Source: Sympetrum striolatum (taxonomy: Eukaryota; Arthropoda; Insecta; Odonata; Libellulidae). From it: a DNA stretch of 64,000 nucleotides. Location: contig OX388349.1 of the NCBI GenBank assembly GCA_947579665.1, positions 20,244,459 to 20,308,458 on the forward strand. The letters are read 5' to 3'. The notes beneath the pieces are model-generated. The model was not told where the DNA came from and ran no database searches. It saw only the letters and a program-made list of their open reading frames with translations. The position numbers and the translations under genes were made by a program. Below, piece after piece: positions 12,003 to 23,422 of the stretch (position 1 is its first letter; the number at the start of each line of letters is the position of its first letter).

Positions 12003-12952
12003 AACAGTCACTCCATGCCAAGTGGTCTGATTTCAGAGAAGTGCCCCGCTCGACCATCACGGATTTCAATGAAATTTTGTATGAACATTCACACATCTCT
12101 TATGAACTTTTGTAAAGTTTTACTTGATGAAAAACCAAGCGTACTTTTTTAAGAGGTTTGAAACATGCTCTTTCAAATGAAAATAATTTACTAGAGAATC
12201 GAAAAGGTCTTTCTTTTCTAAGAGCGGGCAGAAAATAACCTATTTTTGCCGTTTTTACAAATGTCATCCTCATAGTTGTCCCTATTTTTAGGGCCTTATA
12301 TGCTCGAGATGAAAAACTAGATATACTTTTTTAGAGGGTTGAAATCATTCTCTATTTAATAAAAATTTTTCGAAAGAAATTCCAGAGGGTCTTTTTTTGT
12401 AAAAGCAGGGTACAAATAGCCTATTTTTGGCTTTTTTACAAAAATTGTCAAATGTTGACTCAATTTTTAAAATAATGGAAAGTACTAGGAATATGTAATT
12501 TAATATTTATAAACTATGTATTTATATGTTATCATGCGATAAGTTTCACTTTGATTATATCATTTCTTCTTGAAATATAAAAAGCCAAAGTTTTAATTTT
12601 TTGGGCCAGTTTTGCACAGAATTTTCTGCAAGGAGGTCGCTCTTACAGTTATTTTTATTAATTTGTTTAATAGAGCGCAAAAATTTGTTTAAGATAACCA
12701 AAGTGTGTTTACTTCATAAAACAATTCTCTGAGATACAACGCCTCAAAGTTACTGAAAACTCATAGTCATGTTGAAGATGGCAGCGACACGGGGTCAAAC
12801 AATCTTCTATATCTCAGCAAGTATACCATCGGCGAAAGTAAAACTTTACAAATGTTCATAAGAGATATGTGTGAATGTCCATACAAAATTTCATCGAAAT
12901 CCGTGATGGTCGAGCGGGGACCACTAGACCACTTGGCATGGAATGGCCCTGT
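12003..12952. mobile_element. Element with ~120-bp inverted repeats and internal duplication
   Basis: The arms 12,003-12,125 and 12,832-12,952 are inverted copies at about 85-90 percent identity by eye; both contain CCATGCCAAGTGGTCT and CGACCATCACGGATTTC. The ends read ACAG...CTGT. Inside, a ~180-bp segment is repeated in direct orientation (about 12,127-12,300 and 12,310-12,440, marked by GATGAAAAAC, CTATTTTTG and CTTTTTTACAAA). No frame longer than about 40 codons. It is a foldback or MITE-like element of unassigned superfamily; no clear target duplication. Confidence 0.7.
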
Positions 12953-14572
12953 TTTAAGGGTGTGAATGCAAAGCTAGGCTCGTGAATAGTGCATTTGAGA
13001 AATTCACAGGGAACAGTTCGAAGGAGAGTTAAGTTTGGATTTTATAAGATACAGATGGACATCCAAAAATTCCTTTCACAGTCCGCTAATAGCTCGAGGC
13101 CTCTATCGGGATAACGTAAGTTAATGTCTATGTAGTTTTTTGTAAAATGGCCATTATTAGTTGCATAAATTAGGATTGTATTATTTTAGGGCTGTTATCG
13201 GAGGGCACATCTCAAGATGAGTTTAGCGACATTTCCAAAGGAACTGGTTCCTTTGTTAAGCATTCTGGACGATTAGAAGTCTGTACAGTAGACTCTTCAT
13301 TACTCGGGATGATATAAAATATACTGATCCTTATTTTACAATTACCAGTTAATTTGCTGTATAGTTACGAAAATAATTCAATAACCGGGTTTCCGTAGAA
13401 ATTTGTAAAAGTATTGGAGCAATACTGTACAATATCAGTGAAAATTAATTTTCGAAGATATTATTAATAATATACCATTTTGGAAGCAAATCAGTCAGCT
13501 GAAAGGTATTGTGCGCGTAAGTTGCGCACATCTTTATCGGAACTGTGACTTGATGACTTGAAATAAATTTGAGGAACTGTTAAAACTGTGACTTTAATTC
13601 TTCAGCTTCCTTTTCGATGCAGCCATTTTTTTCTCTTGTGATAGAATCCCACGAATCTCATATCTGGTTATGCAATGCCCATTCAAAATTTCAATTCGTG
13701 GAAACTTTTGTTTCCTTTGAACACTCAGTGCGTAAGACTGGGTTTTGTATCATCTCTCTGCTGGTTAAACCACCTATTAATTAGTCTAAATAATTGTAAG
13801 TTGACGTCTTCATTTTTTCCACCTTGGTATATAACTTGATTTCTGCAAATTCAATTATAATATCAACTATAATCAAGAGTCTACAGAATATTTTAATGCA
13901 GCCGAATTTTTACTCTCCGGTATGTGACGCATTCAATTGAAAACTTGGCTAATACATAAATTACGAAATCAGGCTTAATTGTAAGACTACCAGAAAATTT
14001 CATCTGATATAAATGATTTTTTGTTTCTTAGAAGAGGAGGTAATTTTAAAAGCAACGGATGAAGTCATTCCTATGAAAGCTGCTGATGATATAGTATAAT
14101 AACGATAGATGTTCAAATAAGGATGGGTGCACCAATGTGATGATTTATTGAGACGTTTTATATCACTTGTCAAATAACCGTAACTATTTTTTCCTTTTCA
14201 CGCTTGGGAACCTCTTGGAAGAAATAACTCTCAAAGACTCGGGAAGTATATATCTACAGCATCAAAATACTTAAGCATCGAAAAAAATTAATTTTTAATA
14301 GAAATCGGACGTAACCAAACTAGAAATCCAAACAAAACTTATGATAAGTTTCCAATAGTTTGCTTATGTAAACTACTATCTTGTGTAATGAGTTGGCCAT
14401 ATAAGCGTTAAACTCCTTTAGGTTTCAATACATTAAGTTTATGGAAGATTTAACGTATTTGTAGTAAGAAGCGGGCATGAATAAACTAGCCCCTGTAAGT
14501 TAGGCATTTTTCATTTTATCTGGCAGCTTGCCCCCCCCTAGCCCAGTGGCTGGCGACGCCCTTGAAGTATAG

Positions 14573-15300
14573 TAGTACAAATATACAAGGAGCAGGCAAA
14601 TACAGCATCATAATGGTTAATTGCTCAATTGCTGTACAATTAATGTTGTACTTTTCTTTGTTATGTATTTTTTCTTGATAAATATCACAAATGTTATAGT
14701 TGTATGTAAAAAGTGAATGATGTTTTCATTTATGCAATAAAGAAAATATAAAATGAATTCTTTTACTTAAATTGATAATTTGCCTGTTTTTTAAAACAAT
14801 TTTTGGTGGTATAAGAATGGATTTCTATAAGCGATGAATCTCTTTTTAGAGACATAATTGTTTTAGATGGAATTCTCTGGAACCCCATCAACTATGTAAA
14901 AAAGGAATAAGGTGTATTCTATTTGGATAATGGTGTAACTGCTGATGTTGAGCTAAACTCAATTGGAGTAAACTGGTTGTCTGTACACACTCTTTGTTAT
15001 ATTGAGTATTGATGCAAGTCTTTTCTAAATTCTACTTGTGTATTTCAATTAATAATTAAATAATTGATAAATACATAAACAAAAATTACAGCAGGAAACA
15101 TTTTACAATTTTTTTAAGAGTGTAAATTATTATGTAAGGAACAAAAATTAATCAAAAGGAACATAGGCACATTAATTAACATTTGAAAAAATCCTAAATA
15201 ATCTAACTGTAAATAATTCACCATTCAAAAAAAAATTAACCATGGCACGGCATTAAGAGAAAGTGATGGAAGGAAAGAATTGAAATTGTGCATGAAAGTA
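14573..15300. other. AT-rich background
   Basis: No coding frame, inverted repeat or tandem repeat that I can support. Confidence 0.4.
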
Positions 15301-15311
15301 TGCTGCTTAAA

Positions 15312-15422
15312 CCAAAGTTATAGAGATATGAAAAATAGTGACTTGGCTGGGACTCAAACCCAGGTCTCCCACTTTCCGGGCAGGTATTCTAGCTACTGAG
15401 CCACGTCCTTCTATAACTTTGG
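15312..15422 (-). repeat. tRNA-like SINE head bracketed by a 13-bp inverted repeat
   Basis: On the minus strand 15,345-15,407 reads GTGGCTCAGTAGCTAGAAT (A-box-like), then a five-pair anticodon-type stem CCTGC/GTGGG with a seven-base loop, then a perfect five-pair T-stem CTGGG/CCCAG around TTTGAGT (B-box-like GGTTTGAGTCC). The acceptor stem does not pair and base 33 of the anticodon loop is C instead of T, so it is not a working tRNA gene. A perfect inverted repeat (CCAAAGTTATAGA, 15,312-15,324; its complement 15,410-15,422) encloses it. A tRNA-derived SINE head is the best reading. Confidence 0.5.
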
Positions 15423-16227
15423 GTCAAGCCACATTAGATGCAATCACCTTCTTTGCTAAAAATGAAAAGCTTTGTGGCATACAAAACAACATGTTTTTCT
15501 AACCAAACAAAATACATGTGAAAAAGAATGACTTCCTAAGGAAATGCTTGGAAATATAAACATCCTGTATGAATTTATCTGCTGAGATAAAAGATCACTT
15601 AAAATTCCCAGTACCTTCAAAATGTTTTCTAGGAAATTGAAATGACAAAGCTTTGCCTGGCTGGCTGTGCCAGGAGCTTTGATAATGCCTTAATGATGAT
15701 CATTATGATTGTTTGTATTTATCTTCTGCTGAAGTTCTACTTTAAAATAAATGAAAGATATAGCTTACAACTGATATATTTCTTTCAGTTTCTCCCTCCA
15801 ATACATTTCTTTTAAGTCTTTTTCTTCCCTTTGCATCTACCTTCTGACATCTCCCTTGAAACCTCAGTTATCTGCCTGTTTGTGCTGCATTGTGGTGCAT
15901 TTCTTTCTTGTCAGCATATCTACTGAATGTACTTCTCTTTCAGATCCTCATTCATTGAAAATTATGACCATCTACAGTTTGTATGTTTTCGTTTATCTTA
16001 TCTATGCCAAAGAAAATATTCCAAATCTGGCCCTAAGGTCCAATGTACATAATTTCCACTCTAGGCATACAAATAATCTCGATATACCTCATTGTAGACT
16101 TTCAAAGTCTCTAAACCAGTTCAATGTGTCTTTAAGTATTCAATAAACGTCCTGCACAGGATCTTAATTTAAATAACTTTAAGTCTATTATCTGTAATCT
16201 ATTGAAAAAAAATCTACTGATTTTTAT
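15423..16227. other. No recognisable feature
   Basis: AT-rich. The 96-codon frame at 15,856-16,146 has no recognisable motif and is likely chance. Confidence 0.4.
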
Positions 16228-16889
16228 CGACATTTTCATACTTCAGTACCTTCCCACCCAACACCCCTGTTTACTCAGTGCGCCCGTATGCTAGATATTA
16301 TTTATGGTACGATGGTAACTATAGCAACAGTTTAAGAGAAAAATGAGTTAGAAAATTTTTGTGATAAATTGCGACGAACAGCTGAAGGAATTCGTGAAGG
16401 TGGGTTATTTGAAAGAGTAAAATACAGATTCTCAATTACTACTCGAAATTCAAGTTGTACATTTGCTACATAGCCTTGTTGCTTCTTTACATTTATTTTA
16501 CTTCAAATGATGTTTTGCCTTCGAGATCTCCAAATCATGGCTTAATTTAAGTTTTCACACATAATACAATTATTTTTCTAATACATAATAATGAATTTAT
16601 TTCAAATATTCTTTCGAGGAAGTTTCAGCCATAAAAATTTTAAGTTGGAGTTTACGAATTTAAGAAAATATCGCAAATACTTAAAAATATATTACTTTTG
16701 CTTTGAGAAATTGAAGTTTTGATTGAAAAACAAAGTGAAACTTATTTTAGGAATTCTGAAGTTTCAAAAAAAATTTTATTTACTCAAAAAATGGTAACAA
16801 TACAATTATAAAATTTCAAGGTCTGTTGATAATTTAAGAAAATTAAATAAAACACGTGTCATCTCTTGCTGAAAATTGGAACTTTGGTT

Positions 16890-17215
16890 TTTAAACTTTG
16901 ATACTGCTGCCATCTCTTGAGGAAAATTCGAACTATCGTTTTTTAAACTTTGACGCTGCTGCCATCTCTTGAGGAAAATTCGAACTATCGGTTTTAAACT
17001 TCTTAGCTGCTGCCATCTCTTGAGGAAAATTGGAACTTTTCTTTTTAAACTTCGCCGCTGCTGCCATCTCTTGAGGAAAATTCGAACTATTGTTTTTATC
17101 TTTTGCCGCTGCCGCCATCTCTTGAGGATAATCGGAACCTTTTTTAACTTTGACGCTGCTGCCATCTCTTGAGGAAAATTCGAACTTTACTTCTAGACTA
17201 CTAGACATCTCTTGA
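16890..17215 (-). repeat. 51-bp minisatellite, copy A (about 6 units)
   Basis: Units spaced 51 or 52 bp apart (CATCTCTTGA marks near 16,911, 16,963, 17,014, 17,065, 17,116 and 17,163). On the minus strand each unit reads as 17 codons, consensus SSNFPQEMAAAAKFKTK, so an open frame persists across units except where a 52-bp or 47-bp unit shifts it. The same minisatellite with the same flanks occurs at 27.4 kb (plus strand) and 31.1 kb (minus strand). I treat it as a repeat, not a gene, because the reading frame follows trivially from a stop-free 51-bp unit. Confidence 0.8.
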
Positions 17216-18054
17216 AAAAAATTTGCACTTTGGTTGTTAAAATATGCAGATTCTTCCTAATTTTAAGGAATAAGCGATTTTTTATTGATATATTACAGAT
17301 ACTTGAAATATATCCGATATTTTTTATGTATAACCTCCTCTTTCCTAATTCCTTTTGTACGAGATATTATTGAGTATTCGTTACTCCTCCCGTATTTTTC
17401 ATAATGGATATTGTCCTTTCCATGGATATTTTTAGTAATCTCTTTTCCAATGAAAACAAACTATTGAAATATTTTTTCTGTTTTCAGTTTTCATATTTGA
17501 TTCGCACTAATTCGGAAAAGTATTCTCGAAAATATATTATGTTCTTTTTGCATTTCTCCAATAGAAATTTAATTGTTGCAATTAATTATGAATCAGTGTA
17601 TTTTATAACGTAAAATCTTTTGAATATATTTTTTTGCACATCCTTCTAACGAACTATTCAAACAAAAGTTTATGGCAAAAAAGAATACATATTCAATTTG
17701 TTTCTTCTGGAAATTGTCAGTTCTCCCTGGGACCACTATTTGTAATTATTTTTTAAAATTTTAATTAAGTCTGCAAAAAGTACATGTATTTCCTATGGAA
17801 TACATCTGGATTCAAGCCCATGATAGTTCGAAACTAGCATCAAAAGAAGGGAAATAGATTAAAGATTCTTATTTTGGTCGAGAAATATCGTTTTCGATTC
17901 GAAATTGCGAGAATTTCGATAAAATATACGAACATTTTGACTTAATTACCATGTGTAAAAAAACCCATTCCCTTGACGATATGAATTATTAAAAATTCGA
18001 ATTTTGTTGACGAGTTTGTAGCAACCAAGCCTTATTTATATCAATGTAATTGAT

Positions 18055-18210
18055 GCAAAGGTTAACTGGTACATGTCGTCTTATCAAATTTCTATCTTAG
18101 AAATTGGCTCAATGACTAAAGATAAAAATAATTTCTAAGTCCCCTCTCTAAATACCCTTTTAATTCAAAAGACAAGTCTCCTTGCCCCCAAAACAAAGTT
18201 GTAGCTTACT
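18055..18210 (+). pseudogene. Non-LTR retrotransposon thumb fragment
   Basis: This stretch (GGTTAACTGGTACATGTCG, then GGCTCAATGACTAAAGATAA and CCCCTCTCTAAATACCC) is homologous to 32,850-32,945 and 31,905-31,970, where it encodes a reverse-transcriptase thumb end. Here the frame is broken. It is a scrap only. Confidence 0.45.
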
Positions 18211-18898
18211 TCGAGCATCATAAGAAAGACCAAAAAATTACATAAATATTATTATATTACATGCAGAATATAAGCATTGATTTAATCGTTGTTTTTAAGT
18301 GCTTCCAATCCATTTATATTTACGGTAAATTTGCTGTTTGGCACCGTCAGCTATTATATTTTTTTACCCCACTAGATTTAGCTCGAATTCGATGATATTT
18401 TCAGGGATTATACATATGGGATGGCGACTTATAGTTATATTTAATGCAAGTTAGTACCTACTATAGTGACTGAGATATCTTGATTTAAGTGACGGACGGA
18501 CAGGAATGGCCTCCGGAGACCATGTTTGAAGTCTTGGTTATGGCGTTTTGACGCCAGATGTAGCGGTGATCGTCGAGTTTCATGTGTCAGATAGCCTAAA
18601 ATTTTTAAATAATAACTAGTATATGGGCGCACTGAGTAAACAGGGGTGTTGGGTGGGAAGGTACTTAAGTATGAAAATGTCGAAAAAAACACCAAATATA
18701 TTCCAATGTAGCATGTAATACGCAGTATTTGAGATACCAGAAAGTGTGATTATGCAGAAAATCAGTGAGCAATTATAACTCAAAGAAGTTTATTTGGGAA
18801 TCATTTATGCAGTGCAATCTTACGGGCCCATGGAGTGAAGCAGGGGCGCTAGGGGGGGATGTTCGGAAAGAAATGCCATTTTACATTACATTACTTAC

Positions 18899-19488
18899 AT
18901 GTGCTGTACAACAAGTGTGTATATCCTTATACTTCGTGAATGGTCGGAAAATAAGAGATCCTTGCACACCACGTACATGTTTCGGCGGAAATAAAATGCA
19001 AAACAAACACAACGCACCATTCAATCTTTTCGATTAAGCAAGCCAAGGCTTGTAAGTTTTTAACCAAATGTGGTTAAACTTACGTTTTAAGTGCTCATCG
19101 TCTCCAGAAAAATCATACTTTTCGTGAGGCACCCAGCATCGCCTTAATATTTCCATTCGCTTTTCGGTAGTCATGACAGAAGATCGTCCAATCCATCGCC
19201 CAATATCATTTTCATGACATTCATCTTCATCTCCCAGAACTGACAGAGATTCATATGCATGATATTGAGAAGCGTCGTCAATAATGTTTGTAGTATTTCC
19301 GGGTTCCGATTCCGGTCCTTCATCTTGTTTCAGTAAGTTACTCACGTTTTGAATATTGTTATCTACTGGTACTGGAGAATCAGGACGAGTTTGTGTTCTG
19401 ATTGCCGCCTTATCCGCCTCAATAGTTTTACTGCCAGTAGAAGAACCGTCCTCGGTGTTTGTAATTTTCCTACTTTTTGGATTTTTTG
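18899..19488 (-). pseudogene. TTF-type zinc-finger exon of a hAT/ZMYM1-like transposase, one stop
   Basis: A 590-bp minus-strand exon lies between a good acceptor (TTATTTCCAG, ending at 19,489) and a perfect donor (GTAAGT from 18,898). The frame runs through about 150 codons of acidic, Ser/Thr-rich sequence to a conserved block reading KRKFNHIWLKTYKPWLA, then one in-frame TAA (19,034-19,036), and continues as SKRLNGALCLFCILFPP and FRPFTKYKDIHTCC. This is the TTF-type finger that precedes hAT-like transposases and ZMYM1-type proteins, where PWL is normally followed by Y-S. The stop sits exactly at the Y position. It is a recently disabled exon or allele of a transposase-derived gene; I found no other exon. 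Confidence 0.6.
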
Positions 19489-20050
19489 CTGGAAATAATA
19501 AATAATAAGAAATGAGCCAGAATTTTTTTACTTGTTACTATCTTTCAAACCACAACCTTGAACACATCGCGTAAGAGTAGGTATCTAGAGATTAACCAAC
19601 TAAACAACGGCGGACGCTACTTAGGCACTCGTCGCCATTGGTTTAAGTGGTAATTCAAATCGATTACAAGATATGTAAAGGCTAAAAAGTAGAAAATAAA
19701 AAATGTAAAAAAACACGCTTATACTAGAGTATAGTATAGATAGAGTGTAGTCGAAATTGATTTAAAGTAAAATTAAAATCATGGCATTGTGCCGTATGCA
19801 TAAAAGGAAGCAAAACCTTCTAATTACAAAATTTCGAGCAAATACTTCAACAATTATGTATAAAAATTGAAGTAAAAGCTTTTACTTTTTTCATAAGCAA
19901 GTGCTTCTTCGGCCAACCTTTTGTTCATTCGAGAAGCAAAAGGTTATGCATAAAGTTTACCTTTTACTCGCAAAGGAAAGCAAATGCTTCAAATCGGATG
20001 CTTCTACTCAGTCGTAGACTTAACGGCTGAGTAAAAGGTTGTGCCCGGTC

Positions 20051-20275
20051 ATGGCAGAAATTGTGAATGTGTGGAGCGCGTTTACAAAACTCGGTTCTCT
20101 TGATAAAGACTTCAAAAATTTGTTCCGTTTCGAGGAGGACAACGTACGTAACGTGGTTGGCAGAAACTTTCTTAGGGGAAGTAGTCGAACATCGAGGTGG
20201 AGCACTGACTCCCTTGCATAAGATGAATATATTTCATACATTCAAATTGGTGGGAATCCTTAAATTAAGTTTCAA
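20051..20275 (+). pseudogene. PIF/Harbinger transposase N-terminal fragment
   Basis: The frame from 20,051 reads LDKDFKNLFRFEEDNVRNVV, matching the start of HARBI1-like transposases (a helix with D-x-x-F-x-x-x-Y/F-R-F, then x-x-x-T/N-V). After a frameshift near 20,170 the +1 frame gives EHRGGALTPLHKMNIF, matching the RRGGALSPLQK-type block that follows in insect Harbinger proteins. The catalytic DDE domain is missing. The 80-codon frame at 20,857-21,099 shows no recognisable Harbinger motif. Confidence 0.6.
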
Positions 20276-20746
20276 CCACTAATAAATCACATTGTATCCT
20301 CCATTGTTTTCAACCTCAGTCCTATTAACTTCTCACCGAACTTCTCCACCCATACCTTCCGCTTTAAGAATAAACACAAATTTTAGTACTAGAATATGAT
20401 TAATTAATTTTCTATCACTTACGTCTTACTTTGTAACGCCCAATTTTTTCATCTTCAGCCCTCAAACCCTCTCAACTCCCTCCCCTCCCCAAATTAATAA
20501 TCCAATTGCAATAGTTTGGTGAATCTTATGATACCTAACAAACTTTAACTGGTCGTTTATGAAAATTAATGGTCCATTTACACGAAAACTATATGTCATG
20601 CATAATATAGTTTTCGTGAAGGTGGATTGATATACCAATTATATTAAATGAATGTTTCGAAAATGTAGGAAGTTAATAGGGATATCAACACTATAAATTT
20701 GAATAAATACAATCGAAGAAGTCTTAACTTGGTGGAACTCAGTAAT

Positions 20747-20838
20747 CGGGATCATATTAAATAAAAATTCCTCAAAACAGAAACTTAAAAGGTTTTTGTT
20801 TTGTGGAATTTTGAATTTTTATTTCATATGATCCCGAC
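20747..20838. repeat. Foldback hairpin, ~90 bp
   Basis: CGGGATCATAT, then AATAAAAATTC-type sequence, is followed by its imperfect reverse complement ending ATATGATCCCG. The two arms of about 40 bp could form a long stem. It resembles the internal palindrome of the hAT MITE at 44,957-45,415 in style (both hold a TTTTGTGGAA block) but is not the same sequence. Confidence 0.6.
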
Positions 20839-21384
20839 AATAAATTTGATTTAAATTTGTACTACCAAATACTCAAAGTTAGTGAAGAAAAATATTTTGG
20901 CGACAGAACTTTTACTATAACTTCATTTGGTTCCAATGAATCTTTAGCACCCAAACTCTATATTGGCAGCACATCCTCAATAGAGGATGATTATTATATT
21001 CCACCAACACCATTGATATTTAGAATTGAATGTAATTCAAGCCAAAATTTGATGTATGAATACCTATACCTGAAGTTCTCACAAATTTTGCCATTCTAAA
21101 AACTTCGTGATGCCACCCGTATTTCCTTCCATGTTCAAAAATGTTTTCGTTTCATTTTTGAACAAGATATTTAATTTGCGAAATTTGGTATTATTATAAG
21201 ACGCGTGATATTTATCGTGGTGCAAAGCGAAACATATCGGCTTGCGTTGAGTCGATAGTTATATTCTGAATAGCTATATTTATGTGGTATTTATACTTAA
21301 TGGTAATATTAATTAATAGTTATCGTATCCGATTGGGATTCCGGTGAGGGCAACGCAACCGTCAAAATGATTGCTTACAAAAAA

Positions 21385-22264
21385 ATCTGATGTGGCCAGC
21401 ACATGACTTTCTCCATATATAAGATGTAAATATTTATCTACGACAGTATTTTCGAACTCTTTATTCTATCTAAACTTGGAAGATGAGTGATTAATTTATA
21501 TATTATTATCCTTTACGTCACGAACATTATAAATAATGTTTTTTGGGACAAGTTCGAAGAAAAACGATGAAATTGGCCTTTTGCCCAAAGCGCCCAGAGC
21601 GCCCACTGAGTGCATAATCAGAAACCTCCGGTTTATCAGTATTTCATGAATAACTCCTAAAAAATCAGTTATACAAAAATATGTTTCATACAAAAGTTAT
21701 AGTAAATTTTATTTTCTAAAACGTTTGTAAATAATAGTATATACCTAAATATCATATTTATGGAGATATTTTGAAAACTGGAAATGAGATTTGAAGAATG
21801 AAGCTCAACTTTCGGTGAACGGATTTTCTCCAAAATCTAATCAACTCTAACGACACCAACCAAAGTACTATATATGAAATTTGGTGTTGATACAACAAAT
21901 GGTTTTCATGTTAGAGCGCCCACAAAGTACATAACAGCTACTTCCGGTTTATCGGTTTTTCACGAATAACTCCTAATCAACCGGTGATACAAAAATATGA
22001 TAAATACAAAAGTTATAGTAAATTACATTTTCTAAAACTTCTATAAGTAATACAATGTACGTATATATCATATTTATGGAGATATTTTGAAAACCGGAAA
22101 TGAGCTTAAATGAATGAAGCTCGACTTCCGGGACACCGATTTACTCCAAAAACTAATCAACTCTGAAAACACACACCACAGTACTAGATATGAAGTTTGG
22201 TATTGATAACACCAATAGTTTTCACGTTAGAGCCCTCACAAGCACAGACACACATACATACACA

Positions 22265-22315
<51 letters not shown>

Positions 22316-22450
22316 ACAATCATCATTCCGAAAATGGTTAAAACGTGTTCTAGGGACCCCAAAACATGTATTTCCGTTGAAATCTCGTAGTCGAATTTTT
22401 TCATGAAAACAATACTTTCTCTATACTTCGTATATGGAGAAAGTAAAAAT
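21385..22450 (+). repeat. RepA copy 1 (complete; CA microsatellite at 22,240-22,318)
   Basis: RepA is a ~1.05 kb repeat. It starts near AATCTGATGTGGCCAGCACA, has two diverged ~500-bp direct halves (each with GCGCCCAC, a CCGGTTTATC block and ATATTTATGGAGATATTTTG), then a (CA)n tract, then CATTCCGAAAATGGT, and ends with the hairpin ACTTTCTCTATACTTCGTATATGGAGAAAGTA. The first ACTTTCTCCATATA is an inverted match of the last. No protein is encoded; frames over the CA tract are artefacts. It is probably a non-autonomous DNA element. Confidence 0.8.
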
Positions 22451-23422
22451 GGTTAAAACTGAATCAAATATTTAAATGTTATGCATGATTAACGTTAATG
22501 CAATTTTAGATCGTGAATCTACGACGCACTTGAATATGGAGGCACAAAACTAAAAGAAGATGATAATATACGGTGAAAAGCAATGCTTTTGGTAAAATGT
22601 AACTTCTTTGAAGGATGTATATTCATATTAAAAAGAGATCTAAAAAAAATAGCTTGTTTTCCACCCCTTCTTTTTGCATGTTTTTTTTTCTTAAACCACA
22701 CATTCATAATCAAAATTTTATGCCATCGAGCATGTATGATTTCTTACTGATCTCCTCTATGAAAGACCAGCTTTGGATTAATAAGAAGAATATTTCTCAC
22801 TTCGTATAAAATGCTCGCACCAAAGAGGACAAATAGGTATAAGCCCTTATAACTTGAACGCAATTAATCGCGAACGATATTTTCCCAATTACTTCGGATA
22901 AAATGCACCGCCATGTTTCTTACAGATCATTTCTCCAATTATGAGAAAGGGCACCTCTCCACATGGGAGTCCTCTATCACTTTTTCACACGATTATAATA
23001 ATCTTATTAACAATAAAATTAATGAAAACTCATTTGCAAGCAACAGATACCGATTTACGTTTCCATTGAACAAGTCAATGCTGTTCGTGTGGCGGCTGGC
23101 GCTGATTCCTTCATTTCCATGGTCGACCTTTTACTCGTCATTTGTAGCATTTGCTTGCAAGTAAAAGCAAATGATTATGCATATTAAGAGAAGGTTTTTC
23201 TTTTACTTCTGCCTTTTGCTCAGAGCATTTGCTTGAACTTCTAAATTTTACTTTTAAGCAAATGCTTCTTTTATGCATTCGGCCCATTAGTGAAAATATA
23301 TAAAAGCTTGGAGCGCCTAGGAATATTTTAATGTATCATGTATCTATATTGACGTTATATGCGTGGACGTTCCCCGCTTTTATTTATTTTCACCAGCATC
23401 AATGCCAACTGATGCGAGAATT

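Larger units (their letters stand above)
10086..14572. mobile_element. hAT-type non-autonomous element with 8-bp target duplication
   Basis: The element itself is 10,094-14,564 (4,471 bp), flanked by the perfect 8-bp direct repeat AAGTATAG (10,086-10,093 and 14,565-14,572). Its ends are inverted: CATGGGCGTCGCCAG on the left and, reversed, CAAGGGCGTCGCCAG on the right, each followed by G-runs. An 8-bp duplication with a CA...GGCG terminus is diagnostic of hAT transposons. I see no transposase frame inside. Instead it carries two complete inverted-repeat elements (10,268-11,192 and 12,003-12,952) and a stray hAT-like end at 11,524, so it is a non-autonomous element enlarged by later insertions. 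Confidence 0.8.
16228..18683. mobile_element. 2.45-kb inverted-repeat element carrying minisatellite copy A
   Basis: The segment 16,228-16,303 and the reverse complement of 18,609-18,683 match over about 75 bp with few differences (both contain CACCCAACACCCCTGTTTAC and CAGTGCGCCC). They bracket minisatellite copy A and its flanks. No transposase frame is present. A short retrotransposon-thumb fragment (18,055-18,210) lies near the right arm. The element may be composite; I could not define a target duplication. Confidence 0.6.
19786..23290 (+). mobile_element. Decayed PIF/Harbinger element with nested RepA
   Basis: The left end 19,797-19,860 and the reverse complement of 23,220-23,290 match imperfectly (GCCGWATGCATAAAAG, then repeated AAGCAAATGCTTC-like blocks). 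The interior contains a Harbinger transposase fragment (20,051-20,275), a foldback hairpin and a complete RepA insertion (21,385-22,450). No intact 3-bp target duplication remains (CAT against TTA). The remaining interior (20,840-21,380 and 22,450-23,150) holds only short frames without motifs. Confidence 0.5.

Noticed and set aside
15345..15407. Functional tRNA gene
   Set aside because: No acceptor-stem pairing, degenerate D-arm, and C at the position before the anticodon that should be T.
16806..17208. Minus-strand repetitive protein genes over the 51-bp minisatellites
   Set aside because: The frame follows from a stop-free unit whose length is a multiple of three; the two overlapping frames in copy A come from 52- and 47-bp units. 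Reported as repeats instead.
18842..18862. hAT-like end CAGGGGCGCTAGGGGGG next to the zinc-finger exon
   Set aside because: No partner end or 8-bp duplication; the motif is short and G-runs are common here.
22190..22406. Open frames of repeated His-Thr or Val-Cys across CA/GT microsatellites (also at 36.7, 39.8, 46.7 and 53.3 kb)
   Set aside because: Dinucleotide repeats are stop-free in most frames; no flanking coding signal.
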